A stretch of 64,000 nt of DNA from positions 1 through 64,000 of the IMG/VR virus record IMGVR_UViG_3300035703_000021; one strand, written 5' to 3'. The stretch is from a virus. Of this stretch, positions 21,963 to 30,169 are shown piece by piece. A model generated the notes under the pieces. That model saw only the letters and a list, made by a program, of their open reading frames with translations, was not told the origin of the DNA and searched no databases. The first letter of the stretch is position 1. Each line of letters starts with the position of its first letter. A program made the position numbers and the translations under genes.

Positions 21963-22566
21963 TCACGCTCCAGCCGTCGGGCACGGCGATCTCGGAGTAG
22001 GAGGACTCGTCGCAGTCGCACTCACCGCTATCCGAGGATTTGGGCACGCAGTTGGGAACCTTGCCCCCACCTTTGCCCTTCTTCATCCCCACCATCTCGT
22101 AATCCTTCCAGCAGGGGTCGAAGTCCTCGCCGGCCTCGGTGGTAGCGCCCTTGATGGCTTTGTCTCTGGCCATCTTCCAGTCCTCCGAGTCCACGTCCCC
22201 GTCCTTGTCGTGGTCCTTCTTCTCGCCCATGTCCTGTGCCATTTCATCTTCTCCTGGATGTGATAGGTGCTGGGTAACTGATGTTAGGTAGTCCTGAGCT
22301 TTGGTGATCTTGGCCTGGACCCACTCGGGCAGGTCGGTCATCTCTGACACCATACCATCGATCTTCTTGGCCATAGCCACGATCGAGCGGATGTCACCCT
22401 GGGCCATCTGGCCCTCCTCGGGCTCGGCGTTATCCGAGGAGTCCTTGGACTTCCCGGCTTTGTCAAGCGCGATGGCGATAGCCTGCTTCTGAGGCTTACC
22501 GGACTCCATCTCGGTCTTGATGTTCTTGGAGATGGTCTCCTGACTCGATCCTTCTTTGAGTGGCAT
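21940..22566 (-). CDS. acidic late protein with MPLKEGSS N-terminus and C-terminal VPDGW
   Basis: 208 residues. Three short modules: [20 protein letters not shown] at the start, [20 protein letters not shown] followed by PNCVP near 166-190, and IAVPDGWSV at 194-202. The first two phrases occur in structural or capsid-associated proteins of many phages. The middle is acidic with an EF-hand-like [12 protein letters not shown] stretch (about 133-144) that might bind calcium. It overlaps the ADP-ribosyltransferase start by 23 bases. Confidence 0.65.
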
Positions 22567-22575
22567 GGGAGTAAA

Positions 22576-22890
22576 TTACTGTACGGAGCGGCCGGATACC
22601 GTCCTCCAGCCCTCGGGGACCATGGGCCCTCCCTGCTCGCAGTTATCGGAGGTGCTATCCTCGGTCTTAGGAGCGGGCTTTTTGGACTGAGTCTGTTTAT
22701 TACCCTTGAGCGTCTCGTCGCTGGGTTTGCGCTTGCCCGCCTTTGCGTAAGCAATCGCAGCGGCCTGGGCCGGAGTGTACTCCTTACGAGCCGGATCTTT
22801 GTACGGTGGATCGTAACCCGCGTCGCCGTCAAGCAGGGCCCTAATGTTCTCCTGAATGACTTTGTCGGAAGATCCTTCGCGTAGGGGCAT
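22576..22890 (-). CDS. late protein with MPLREGSS N-terminus and C-terminal VPEGW
   Basis: 104 residues. The N-terminus MPLREGSSDKVIQENIRALL parallels the next gene (MPLKEGSS...ISKNI); both then have a Lys/Ala-rich helix (AAAIAYAKAGKRK) and both end with the tag (MVPEGWRTV). The two are therefore diverged modular paralogues. It is the first gene of the operon, with a late-type motif 18 bases upstream and AAGG before the ATG. Confidence 0.65.
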   Translation of the reverse strand: MPLREGSSDKVIQENIRALLDGDAGYDPPYKDPARKEYTPAQAAAIAYAKAGKRKPSDETLKGNKQTQSKKPAPKTEDSTSDNCEQGGPMVPEGWRTVSGRSVQ

Positions 22891-22906
22891 AAACAGTACC
22901 TTTGTT

Positions 22907-22918
22907 AGACTTTAAACT
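22907..22918 (-). promoter_or_regulatory. late-type promoter motif (AGTTTAAAGTCT)
   Basis: On the minus strand, 17 bases before the start at 22890; controls the tag-protein operon 22890-20436. Confidence 0.6.
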
Positions 22919-22936
22919 CCGCGGAAGCGTTTGTCG

Positions 22937-23035
22937 CTAGAGTTGGGGGTGGGAGTAGGCGTGAGTCAGCGCCCACGAGATCCCAGTTATCACCATGGTG
23001 AAGATGGACACCGCCGAGATGATCGCGTTGGTCAT
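22937..23035 (-). CDS. 32-residue membrane peptide
   Basis: MTNAIISAVSIFTMVITGIS followed by WALTHAYSHPQL. One membrane helix. GGAG lies 8 bases upstream of the ATG, and the start overlaps the stop of the preceding gene (ATGA). Very short but well supported by context. Confidence 0.55.
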   Translation of the reverse strand: MTNAIISAVSIFTMVITGISWALTHAYSHPQL

Positions 23036-23142
23036 TCTTTCATCTCCGTATGCGCGAGGAGTAGGATGCGATAGATGATGTAGGCCGTGCCGGACAACCC
23101 GAGGCCCAGGATGATTATAACTCCCCACGGTAAAGCGTCCAT
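23032..23142 (-). CDS. 36-residue membrane peptide
   Basis: MDALPWGVIIILGLGLSGTA, then YIIYRILLLAHTEMKE. A single membrane helix spans most of it. Start and stop overlap the neighbouring genes (TGATG and ATGA). Confidence 0.52.
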   Translation of the reverse strand: MDALPWGVIIILGLGLSGTAYIIYRILLLAHTEMKE

Positions 23143-23336
23143 CAGGATCTAGACTCCTGTTCGTGAATCCATGTTTTTAGCCCAGAGACGTACTCTCTGA
23201 GCAGGATCGCCTGCTTCATGTGCCACACATCCCCCGTCTTAAAGTACAGGTTGATGTGATTGTCTATGGCCTTGAGTATGTTGTGTATTGGAGCGTTCCA
23301 ACACTCTCGGACCGGAGTGTTCCACTCGCGAGGCAC
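23142..23336 (-). CDS. small conserved cyanophage protein
   Basis: 64 residues starting with GTG, with AGGAG 4 bases before it. PREWNTPVRECWNAPIHNIL and KAIDNHINLYFKTGD are phrases I know from small proteins of cyanophages; the rest is a helix ending LKTWIHEQE. No function known. Confidence 0.65.
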   Translation of the reverse strand: MPREWNTPVRECWNAPIHNILKAIDNHINLYFKTGDVWHMKQAILLREYVSGLKTWIHEQESRS

Positions 23337-23337
23337 G

Positions 23338-23511
23338 TTACTCCTCCTTGACGGACCAACCGTCCGGCACTGCGATCTTCAGCTCTTTCTCCTCGCACTG
23401 GAGGACGGGTGATTCCTCCTCCAGCTCTACGTTCTTATCTTTGCCTTTGGGGCTCTTCTTGACGCCGACCATGCCTTCCCCACCGGCACGTGCCTGATCC
23501 ATGTTAAGCAT
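23338..23511 (-). CDS. small acidic protein ending in VPDGWSV
   Basis: 57 residues, MLNMDQARAGGEGMVGVKKS..., acidic middle, and a C-terminal [15 protein letters not shown]. The ending matches that of 21940-22566 (IAVPDGWSV). AGGTGG 5 bases upstream supports the ATG at 23511. The gene directly follows the homing endonuclease gene. Confidence 0.6.
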   Translation of the reverse strand: MLNMDQARAGGEGMVGVKKSPKGKDKNVELEEESPVLQCEEKELKIAVPDGWSVKEE

Positions 23512-23520
23512 TTTTACCAC

Positions 23521-24123
23521 CTATGTTAATGTTCCTCGTCGCTGTAGCGCGAGAGATATTTTTTGTTTATGTTCTTCTGTGAGAGGTTTTCTTTTTTCGG
23601 AAAGATACTCGTATCTTATCCTACCTTTCACCCATCCATAAGGAGCTTCTTTGGCAAAGATTTCATCATTACCATTATTCCACCATTTTTTGCCAAAGTT
23701 ATGGTTATTTTTTCCTCTTTTGTATCCCGTTGAGTTTTGCAACTTACCTCTCTTCCATTCTTCTCCAGGGCAGTTAGTAGAGCGCTGGTTTTTAGTTCCG
23801 TTGTTCCACCACTTCATACCATATACGTGATTATCTTTACCTCTGCCATTCAGGAAAGCCCTTCCCGCGCATGCATTTAAACAATTAGGATCTTTACCCA
23901 TGAAATGCTTAATGATTCTTTCCTCTATTACGGCAGCTTGTTCCCATGAATTAAACTCTTGCAGGATTTGTTTTTTAGGGGTATAAGTCTTCCAGACCCA
24001 CTTATTCTTTATGGGTGAGCCCATGTAGTACTCATCATACTTTTTTTCGCTGTGAATACCGTAATAGAAGTACGGAACTTCTTCAAAAGTTATTTTATAC
24101 AAGTAGATCCTTGGTTTTGTCAT
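23521..24123 (-). CDS. free-standing GIY-YIG-like homing endonuclease
   Basis: 200 residues. The N-terminus YLYKITFEEVPYFYYGIHSE, then DEYYMGSPIKNKW and a catalytic-looking EQAAVIEERIIKHF, fit phage GIY-YIG (Seg-like) endonucleases. The central and C-terminal parts contain repeated modules (HVYGMKWWNNGTKN and HNFGKKWWNNGNDE) and a NUMOD3-like LTEEHKQKISLAL. AT-rich among GC-rich late genes. It separates the gene at 24139 from 23338 and is probably a mobile insertion. Confidence 0.65.
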   Translation of the reverse strand: MTKPRIYLYKITFEEVPYFYYGIHSEKKYDEYYMGSPIKNKWVWKTYTPKKQILQEFNSWEQAAVIEERIIKHFMGKDPNCLNACAGRAFLNGRGKDNHVYGMKWWNNGTKNQRSTNCPGEEWKRGKLQNSTGYKRGKNNHNFGKKWWNNGNDEIFAKEAPYGWVKGRIRYEYLSEKRKPLTEEHKQKISLALQRRGTLT

Positions 24124-24138
24124 ACATTTATACTAATG

Positions 24139-24570
24139 TTAAATACCTAGCATCTCGTCGAGGATCTTGTCCTCGATAATCTTTCCACTATTGATCTCCG
24201 CGAGAGCATCACGTTTCTCCTCCGCGTGGCAGACCTTGGTGATCTCCTGGAGCAGACTGAGCACGTTCGCTCTCTCCCATTCTGGGATCTCGCCCATGAC
24301 GCTCAGCTCCTCAAACTTCTGCAGGATCTCGACCAGGATGATGTGCGACAGCTCGCGGATCGTGATCCAGTTATCGCGGACCTCCTCTGTCTCCACCTCC
24401 TCCTGGAGCTGGTTGGAGGATTTCACTAACGAGATGAGAGTCTTGCCAACGTGGGCAATGGACTTAGGGCCGATCTTCTCCAGGTCGATGTTCTGGAGCT
24501 GGGTGATAATCATTTGCTGAGCGTCGGCGCCAAAGTCAGCGAAGTTCTTGTGGATTTTTGTTCTTGACAT
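24139..24570 (-). CDS. hypothetical late protein between baseplate gp25 and homing endonuclease
   Basis: 143 residues, almost wholly helical and acidic (ADAQQMIITQLQNIDLEKIG, LSHIILVEILQKFEEL). Its position just downstream of the gp25 and tape measure genes suggests a tail-assembly role, for example a chaperone; not shown. Confidence 0.55.
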   Translation of the reverse strand: MSRTKIHKNFADFGADAQQMIITQLQNIDLEKIGPKSIAHVGKTLISLVKSSNQLQEEVETEEVRDNWITIRELSHIILVEILQKFEELSVMGEIPEWERANVLSLLQEITKVCHAEEKRDALAEINSGKIIEDKILDEMLGI

Positions 24571-24576
24571 TATGTC

Positions 24577-25104
24577 TTATATGGAGAAGGAGTAACGGAC
24601 CATCGCCTGTTCACTACCTTCAACCGAATAAACCACAATTATGTACGCCGAACCGTCCTCGCGGAGAGACACTCTCACCTCGAGCTCCTGGACTACGGGC
24701 AGGGAGCTCAGTAGCTGGGATTTGATGGACTGAGCGAGTGTGTACTCGTCGATGGTCTCGAACATCATTTCCTGGATGCCGAAGAACGGCCTGTAGACCC
24801 TTTCTCCTATACGTGTGTCCAGGATCTCCAGGATCTGCTCGCCGATGCGGTCGTAGTTCGCTGAGAGCTTGAGCCCTCCCCTCCCATCCAGCTCGAGGGG
24901 GTACTTGAGCCCACGCATGGTGGATTGGGTAATCGTGGCGGGAGGAGTGCCGGAGTCGAAGAGCACCTGAGGGTTGCGCCTCTCGGTCTGGGTCAGCTCG
25001 TAACGGTCGGAGTTGATGCGGTCGCGGAGCGCGAACTGGTTCTTGATGGCTTTTAGCTCGGTGGTGTCGATGCGCGATGTGATCTGCGGAAATTGCTGTG
25101 TCAT
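24577..25104 (-). CDS. baseplate wedge protein, gp25/GPW family
   Basis: 175 residues. The conserved part is 78-175: LKLSANYDRIGEQILEILDT, RIGERVYRPFFGIQEMMFE, then a strand-rich end (VRVSLREDGSAYIIVVYSVE). 'I-ILT--GER---P-FG' with a following E is the gp25 lysozyme-like wedge signature. In contractile tails gp25 joins the tube, sheath and wedge. Overlaps the tape measure stop as ATGA. Confidence 0.8.
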   Translation of the reverse strand: MTQQFPQITSRIDTTELKAIKNQFALRDRINSDRYELTQTERRNPQVLFDSGTPPATITQSTMRGLKYPLELDGRGGLKLSANYDRIGEQILEILDTRIGERVYRPFFGIQEMMFETIDEYTLAQSIKSQLLSSLPVVQELEVRVSLREDGSAYIIVVYSVEGSEQAMVRYSFSI

Positions 25105-27911
25105 GCCATTGATCCTCTAGATACTGTGCCTTGGGTCGCGGAGGCCCAGGCCTCTTCCACGATCCTCAAGACCGGGCCGCGGAGCATCTCAACGTCCCCT
25201 GCTCCCATGTTGCCGTTGACTTGGATGGTGATGTTGAAATTCGCAGAGACGGGAGAGGTGGATCCGCCAGAACGCATTGCCATTAGGTCTCTATTACTTG
25301 AGATGGAGCCTGTAGCGCCTGGAGTGAAGATCTCGGGGCCTCTTTCGCCGACAATGTACGATGTTCCCCTTATAACTGTGCCACCGGCCTCTTTCATTCC
25401 TATAGCCCCTAATAGCCAATTTTTTAATCCGCCAAGAGGTCCTTCGTCTTTTGTTTCTCGGCTCAAGCCAGCGGCTTCGGCTCCTGCCCTTATCAGAGCT
25501 CTGCCAGGCAAGAAGGTGTCTAAGAGCACGTTCTTCCAGTCTATTGACCCTGCAAAACTCTTTATCCCGTCAAACGTCTTCATGACGTTGGATACGAGCC
25601 CGTCCCACAGTTTTTTCGTGTTACTCAGTGTTCCTGTAGTAAACCAGCCAATAGACTTAGATATGGCGTCTCTAATACCTTTATCGAAAAGCGTAACTCC
25701 TGCTCCAATAGCGGCGCCTAAACCCGCTCCTAGCGCGGTTCCTACTCCTGGTATAACAGAGCCAATTTGAGCTCCCATAAGTCCGCCTTGAGCGGCGCCT
25801 ATCCCCACCTGCCCCCAGGCCTCACCAGCACCTACTTCTGGTGCTTCACCATTGCCTTCTCCTCCTTGGCTTGAAAAAGCAGGGCCTGCGTTTAAAGCAA
25901 TGCTACCAGCTGCAAGGACCGCTCCTGTAAGTAAAGCCCCTCTGCCAAACTCACGCATTCCGCGCCTTAGTTGACCTCTCCTGCCATATCTTCTATTAAA
26001 TCTCTCCCTTGTGGTCAGGCCCCGCGCATCAGTACGGCGGCCATCAGACGTCATGTACGGTAGATCCTCGCCCTCCCAAGGTTCCGCAGAATTGTGAGGT
26101 AGTGGCCCTATAGGCCCGTAGTAAGGTCTCCTGCCACGAGTACTCCGTCTTCTGCTTCTTCCGCCGCCTCCGCCGCCGCCACTATCGTCATCACCGCCTC
26201 CTCCTCCTCCTCTTCTACCCCTCCTAGGACCACCGTCTACGGGCGAACTTGGTCCACCGTAATCGATGTCGGTGGCGCCTCCTCCGGCAAGGATACGAAT
26301 TATAGCATCCATTCTTGCAATGACTTGACCCTGAAAGGCTGCTCTTCCAGTCATAGGGTTCAGATCAGGGTCTGCGTTACTCCCACCACCACCAAGTAGC
26401 CTATTAACAAACCCACCGACCCCGCCACCACCTCTTCCCAGGGCCTGAATTGGCCTGAGAATAGACTCGAGTGCTCCGCGAATCCTCCTAACAAACAGCA
26501 CACCAAGAGCAGCCATCGCGGCTCCGCCCAGCACCGCTCCGGCACCCTGGTTTCCGCCAAACAACCCGGTGAAGAACTTACTAAGGCCCTCGTAGAGGAC
26601 TTTTACCGCCCCGCCAAGAACCGCTAAGCCTTTACCACTAAAGACAACAAGAATGGCTTCCTTAATCGCCGTGCCCAGAGTCTGGGCCACCTCCCCCACC
26701 AGTATGGTGAAGGTGTTAAGGAATTTGGTGCCCTGCTCTTCTACGTTAGCCTCGCGAATGCTCTTGCCTACGTTCTCTATGAATTCGCGTATCTGCTTCC
26801 CAATGCCCTTGATGGAAGCGTCGATGTCTATGGGGTTGCTGAATGTCTCTGTTACTGAGCTGTATAGGGACGTGGCAAAATCCTTGACCGTATTAAAAAC
26901 TTCCTGGAGTTTTTTGACTATGCCCTGGACCTCGGGGCTCTGGATGAAGGCATTGAGTCTGTCGAACTGGCGGGTGACAAAGCGGATGCCGATTATGATC
27001 GCTTTGAGCGGGTCCTCGATCCCAAAGATCTTGCCGATCTGCTTGAAGAAGTTGACGAATAGCCCCTGCTGACCGAACACCGAGTTTATCAGCTTCTCCG
27101 TCTCGTCGAAGATGGTAGTCTTGTCCCTGACGGACATTGTAACCTGCCGCAGGGAGCCAAAGATACCCTTCTCGGGGTTGAAGAGTCTTGTATTAAGGTC
27201 TTCGATAATCGCTCTAAACCCGTAGGCCCTTCTGGCCATCTCTGTGAGCTGCTTGTTGAAAGCTGGGTCCTGGACTATGTTTAGAAGCGCCTCGGATCTC
27301 TGCTGAGCGTTAGTGATAAGACCAACTGTACCCGTGGATCTTGCTAGTTGATTACCTAGAAACGCCTGGGCGGCATCTCCGGAGTTTATCATCTGCTGAG
27401 CGGAAAGCTGACCCATGAGGAACTGGCGAGCGATTCCGCTAAAATCCTCGCCCAGTCCAGCACGGCGGAAATCTCTCTGGAATGTGAGAACGCCCTGGCC
27501 CAGGGCCTTGCGCATATCCTCGGAAAGATCTGTGGAGATGAACGGCGTGGCTGCTAAAGCTTTCTGAATATCCTGGGCTGTTCCTCCAGCCTTAATCGCC
27601 ACCTCGTTAAACGCTGAGGAGAATTGGGTTGCGATGTCCATGGACGCCGCCGACGAGAATCCCTGGAATGTCCGTGTGAGTAGCGCGGCTTGGTTCTGAG
27701 CGGCGCGAAGGCTCTGCCCGGCTTGCAGGCCCTGTTCTCCTATCGCTTTCTGAAACTCGCGGTTGATCTGCCCGAGCGCGCTGCGAACAACATCGAGCTT
27801 GAGCCCGCTGACGAGGAATTTGTTATCGAGCTGTGAGGAGAACCGTTTGAACTCGTTGAGAGCGCGGTCGGTGTTTGCCCGAATATCAAGAACGACTGAA
27901 GTTACTGCCAT
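25101..27911 (-). CDS. tail tape measure protein
   Basis: 936 residues. An N-terminal helical coiled region (NTDRALNEFKRFSSQLDN), long helical stretches, a Gly/Ala membrane-like segment (GAVLGGAAMAALGVLFV, about 450-470), a disordered block of Gly, Arg and Asp (about 500-600), a second Gly/Ala segment, and the typical C-terminal phrase GTSYIVGERGPEIFTPGATG. Tape measure proteins fix tail length at roughly 1.5 angstroms per residue, so about 140 nm would be expected here. The part from about 25380 to 26450 is more AT-rich than the rest. Confidence 0.85.
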   Translation of the reverse strand: MAVTSVVLDIRANTDRALNEFKRFSSQLDNKFLVSGLKLDVVRSALGQINREFQKAIGEQGLQAGQSLRAAQNQAALLTRTFQGFSSAASMDIATQFSSAFNEVAIKAGGTAQDIQKALAATPFISTDLSEDMRKALGQGVLTFQRDFRRAGLGEDFSGIARQFLMGQLSAQQMINSGDAAQAFLGNQLARSTGTVGLITNAQQRSEALLNIVQDPAFNKQLTEMARRAYGFRAIIEDLNTRLFNPEKGIFGSLRQVTMSVRDKTTIFDETEKLINSVFGQQGLFVNFFKQIGKIFGIEDPLKAIIIGIRFVTRQFDRLNAFIQSPEVQGIVKKLQEVFNTVKDFATSLYSSVTETFSNPIDIDASIKGIGKQIREFIENVGKSIREANVEEQGTKFLNTFTILVGEVAQTLGTAIKEAILVVFSGKGLAVLGGAVKVLYEGLSKFFTGLFGGNQGAGAVLGGAAMAALGVLFVRRIRGALESILRPIQALGRGGGGVGGFVNRLLGGGGSNADPDLNPMTGRAAFQGQVIARMDAIIRILAGGGATDIDYGGPSSPVDGGPRRGRRGGGGGGDDDSGGGGGGGRSRRRSTRGRRPYYGPIGPLPHNSAEPWEGEDLPYMTSDGRRTDARGLTTRERFNRRYGRRGQLRRGMREFGRGALLTGAVLAAGSIALNAGPAFSSQGGEGNGEAPEVGAGEAWGQVGIGAAQGGLMGAQIGSVIPGVGTALGAGLGAAIGAGVTLFDKGIRDAISKSIGWFTTGTLSNTKKLWDGLVSNVMKTFDGIKSFAGSIDWKNVLLDTFLPGRALIRAGAEAAGLSRETKDEGPLGGLKNWLLGAIGMKEAGGTVIRGTSYIVGERGPEIFTPGATGSISSNRDLMAMRSGGSTSPVSANFNITIQVNGNMGAGDVEMLRGPVLRIVEEAWASATQGTVSRGSMA

Positions 27912-27927
27912 GATTTATCTACGTCTC

Positions 27928-29805
27928 TTAAGGTCTGTATGTGGATGCATTTTTTAAATATCCGTCAGCACCACAAATCAATCCGACTCCACTGCAGGTG
28001 TAAATTCTTTGACCAGGAGAAATATTCACGGATGAACATAGATTTCCAGGTTGTTTCTTCTCACAAACACTATTTGCTTTTTGATCTTTAGTTACTTTAT
28101 CAACCTTTTGTCGTTCTGTCACACAAGCTGGACTTGTTGAGAATTGTTTTGCTGCTTGTCTACTAGAATCCGCCGCGTTCTGTACCATAGACATAGCAGC
28201 GGAATAATTTCTTGTTAATGCATTCAGCCCAGTCTTAGCATCTTCGGATTTCATAGAAGTATCAGTAGCTACCATTAAGTTTCTTGAGTCTGCATTAGGA
28301 TAAGTTGAGCGCGATGTTAACTCAGAACCCAAGTCCCCTCTTGCTTTGTTATAAAGAGAGTTATATTCCCCTCTTACATTAACCACTATTGTTTTTGTTT
28401 CCGATCCTGTTGGCTTGCTCTTTTGCTGAATTTGATAGAATTGGTCGGCGTATACGGCAGCTCTTTGGCATTTTTGGTAGAATTCTGTGGGGGTCAGTCC
28501 GTTTTGGCCAGTGGGTTTCTGGTTTGGTTGTCCTCCCCCTCCTGGATTGGAGTTTGCACCGGACGGGCTTGCGTTTCCGGAGGGATTCGAAGCCGAACTG
28601 CCAGGAGTGGCCGCACTGCCTTCAGTGGATAGGCGACCGGGCCTGGCCACGTCAACAAAGCCATCATTTATCGTCCACTCCGGCACCTGCTCCAGAGTAA
28701 AGGAGAGCTCGGCATTGACCACCTCCCCCTCGTCCCACATCTTCTCCTTGATATTAACGTTCTTGATCACACACGGGCCGAACACCCTCTTCCCCCACAC
28801 GAACTCGAGAACGTGGGGGCCATGCTGGCCTTCACCGTCGCGGGCCATAAAGAGCTCGATGAGTCCCTGCTCCAGGGCCTCGACCTTGCGCCCGAACACG
28901 AACCCATTGAGCAGTACGGAGTTGAATTTGAGCTGGGCGTTCTTGTTGTGGCTCCAGTGTAGAGGTTGACCAGAGTTGCCCTTATCGCTCACTCCCCACG
29001 TCTCGGCGTTCTTAAACTCCGGACCCACCTCCAGTTCTAACTCCGAGGGGTTGAAGAGGAACTGCCACATCATCTCGCCGGTGGCCGGGGCCGTAGTCCC
29101 TGCGCCCATAGCCCCTCCGGTGTAGGGTGGTTTGCCCTGCGAGATGCCAATAAGCGACTTTCCCACTCTTCCCAGGGCGCCCCAGAACCCGTTAGGGTTG
29201 GCGGATTTCACCGTGCCTAGCGCTGCGCCCTTAGCCGCCGATGCACCACGGGGCTGAGGTGTGGCGACATTCGACTGGGTGGTTTGTGCTGTGCTACTAG
29301 TCGGGGTTTGCGACGCCAGGGCCTGCTGCCTGCCAAAGTCGATCTGGGCTTCTAGAGTCTGTATATTGGCCTCGGCGACCTCGATGGGATTATCCACATC
29401 GCCATACGGATTGAAACCGTAGGTGCCTTTGACAGGATCGTAGTTGTTCGCCACCGAGTCGCGGTTCTCTATCGCCGCTTCGAGTTGTTCTCTCAGCTCC
29501 TGCTGTGAGTCGGCCGACGCGTTAGTCGCGGGTGCGGTATTGGCGGCTTGCTGAGCGGTGCCCGCTCTCTTCCAGATTCTTATGTACGCTGTATTGCCAC
29601 GCATCGATCCATCACCCAAAGCTTTCTGAAATCCGATAGTTTCTAGAGCTGAGTATACCTCAAGATTACCACCAAAGAAACTACGAGGTGCCCCAAAACC
29701 CGAGGAGGCGGGCGCTTGACCCTGACTCTCCTGAGGACTTGGGGCTTGGGAGTTAGCCTGGGCCCGGGCTGTATTCTGTTGGATGAGTTCGTCTCTTCCG
29801 GGCAT
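27928..29805 (-). CDS. tail tube/baseplate-associated protein (CIS-tube/LysM-like core) with an extra C-terminal domain
   Basis: 625 residues. The middle part (about 230-410) has WQFLFNPSELELEVGPEFKN, WSHNKNAQLKFNSVLL, GPHVLEFVWGKRVFGPCVIK and LSFTLEQVPEW. This is the 'FNP-E-----W---' pattern of contractile-injection-system tube-initiator proteins, usually encoded next to the tape measure gene as here. Low-complexity Gln/Ala/Ser linkers flank it. The C-terminal 170 residues are an unrelated Cys-containing domain with AT-rich codons. First gene of the tape measure operon; late-type motif upstream. Confidence 0.6.
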   Translation of the reverse strand: MPGRDELIQQNTARAQANSQAPSPQESQGQAPASSGFGAPRSFFGGNLEVYSALETIGFQKALGDGSMRGNTAYIRIWKRAGTAQQAANTAPATNASADSQQELREQLEAAIENRDSVANNYDPVKGTYGFNPYGDVDNPIEVAEANIQTLEAQIDFGRQQALASQTPTSSTAQTTQSNVATPQPRGASAAKGAALGTVKSANPNGFWGALGRVGKSLIGISQGKPPYTGGAMGAGTTAPATGEMMWQFLFNPSELELEVGPEFKNAETWGVSDKGNSGQPLHWSHNKNAQLKFNSVLLNGFVFGRKVEALEQGLIELFMARDGEGQHGPHVLEFVWGKRVFGPCVIKNVNIKEKMWDEGEVVNAELSFTLEQVPEWTINDGFVDVARPGRLSTEGSAATPGSSASNPSGNASPSGANSNPGGGGQPNQKPTGQNGLTPTEFYQKCQRAAVYADQFYQIQQKSKPTGSETKTIVVNVRGEYNSLYNKARGDLGSELTSRSTYPNADSRNLMVATDTSMKSEDAKTGLNALTRNYSAAMSMVQNAADSSRQAAKQFSTSPACVTERQKVDKVTKDQKANSVCEKKQPGNLCSSVNISPGQRIYTCSGVGLICGADGYLKNASTYRP

Positions 29806-29832
29806 CTGACTCGGCCTGCTGGCACTATACTG

Positions 29833-29844
29833 AGTCTTTAAACC
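29833..29844 (-). promoter_or_regulatory. late-type promoter motif (GGTTTAAAGACT)
   Basis: Continues CAGTATAGTG on the minus strand; 28 bases before the start at 29805; heads the tape measure operon. Confidence 0.62.
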
Positions 29845-29852
29845 CTAACCCG

Positions 29853-30149
29853 TCATTGGTACTTCCAGATGTAAGGACGAGTGGATGGAGGAGAGGGCTC
29901 TGTTTGATTAGAAGTTGTCGTTTGATTAGTGTTAGAAGCTGTGCTAGACTGGGGAGTAAACAGCGGAGAACTGTCAAAGGCTATTAGACCCTTATCCACC
30001 GAGAACTCTCCCCTGAACACTTCAGAACCGAGCTTGTTAAATAGCTCCGAGTCTTTAGTGGTGAAGTACTGACTTCCAGCAGCCAGTTCCTGCTGGGTAA
30101 CTGATACAGAGTTTCCAGATCCAAAGCCGTAGGTGTAGGAGTTTACCAT
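29853..30149 (-). CDS. hypothetical late protein
   Basis: 98 residues, polar. The N-terminal two thirds are beta-rich (SYTYGFGSGNSVSVTQQELA, YFTTKDSELFNKLG) and the tail is Ser/Thr/Asn/Gln rich, ending IWKYQ. A weak late-type variant (GATTAAAGACG, 30161-30170) and AAAAGG precede the ATG. Probably structural; not recognised. Confidence 0.58.
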   Translation of the reverse strand: MVNSYTYGFGSGNSVSVTQQELAAGSQYFTTKDSELFNKLGSEVFRGEFSVDKGLIAFDSSPLFTPQSSTASNTNQTTTSNQTEPSPPSTRPYIWKYQ

Positions 30150-30169
30150 GCCTTTTCTTCGTCTTTAAT

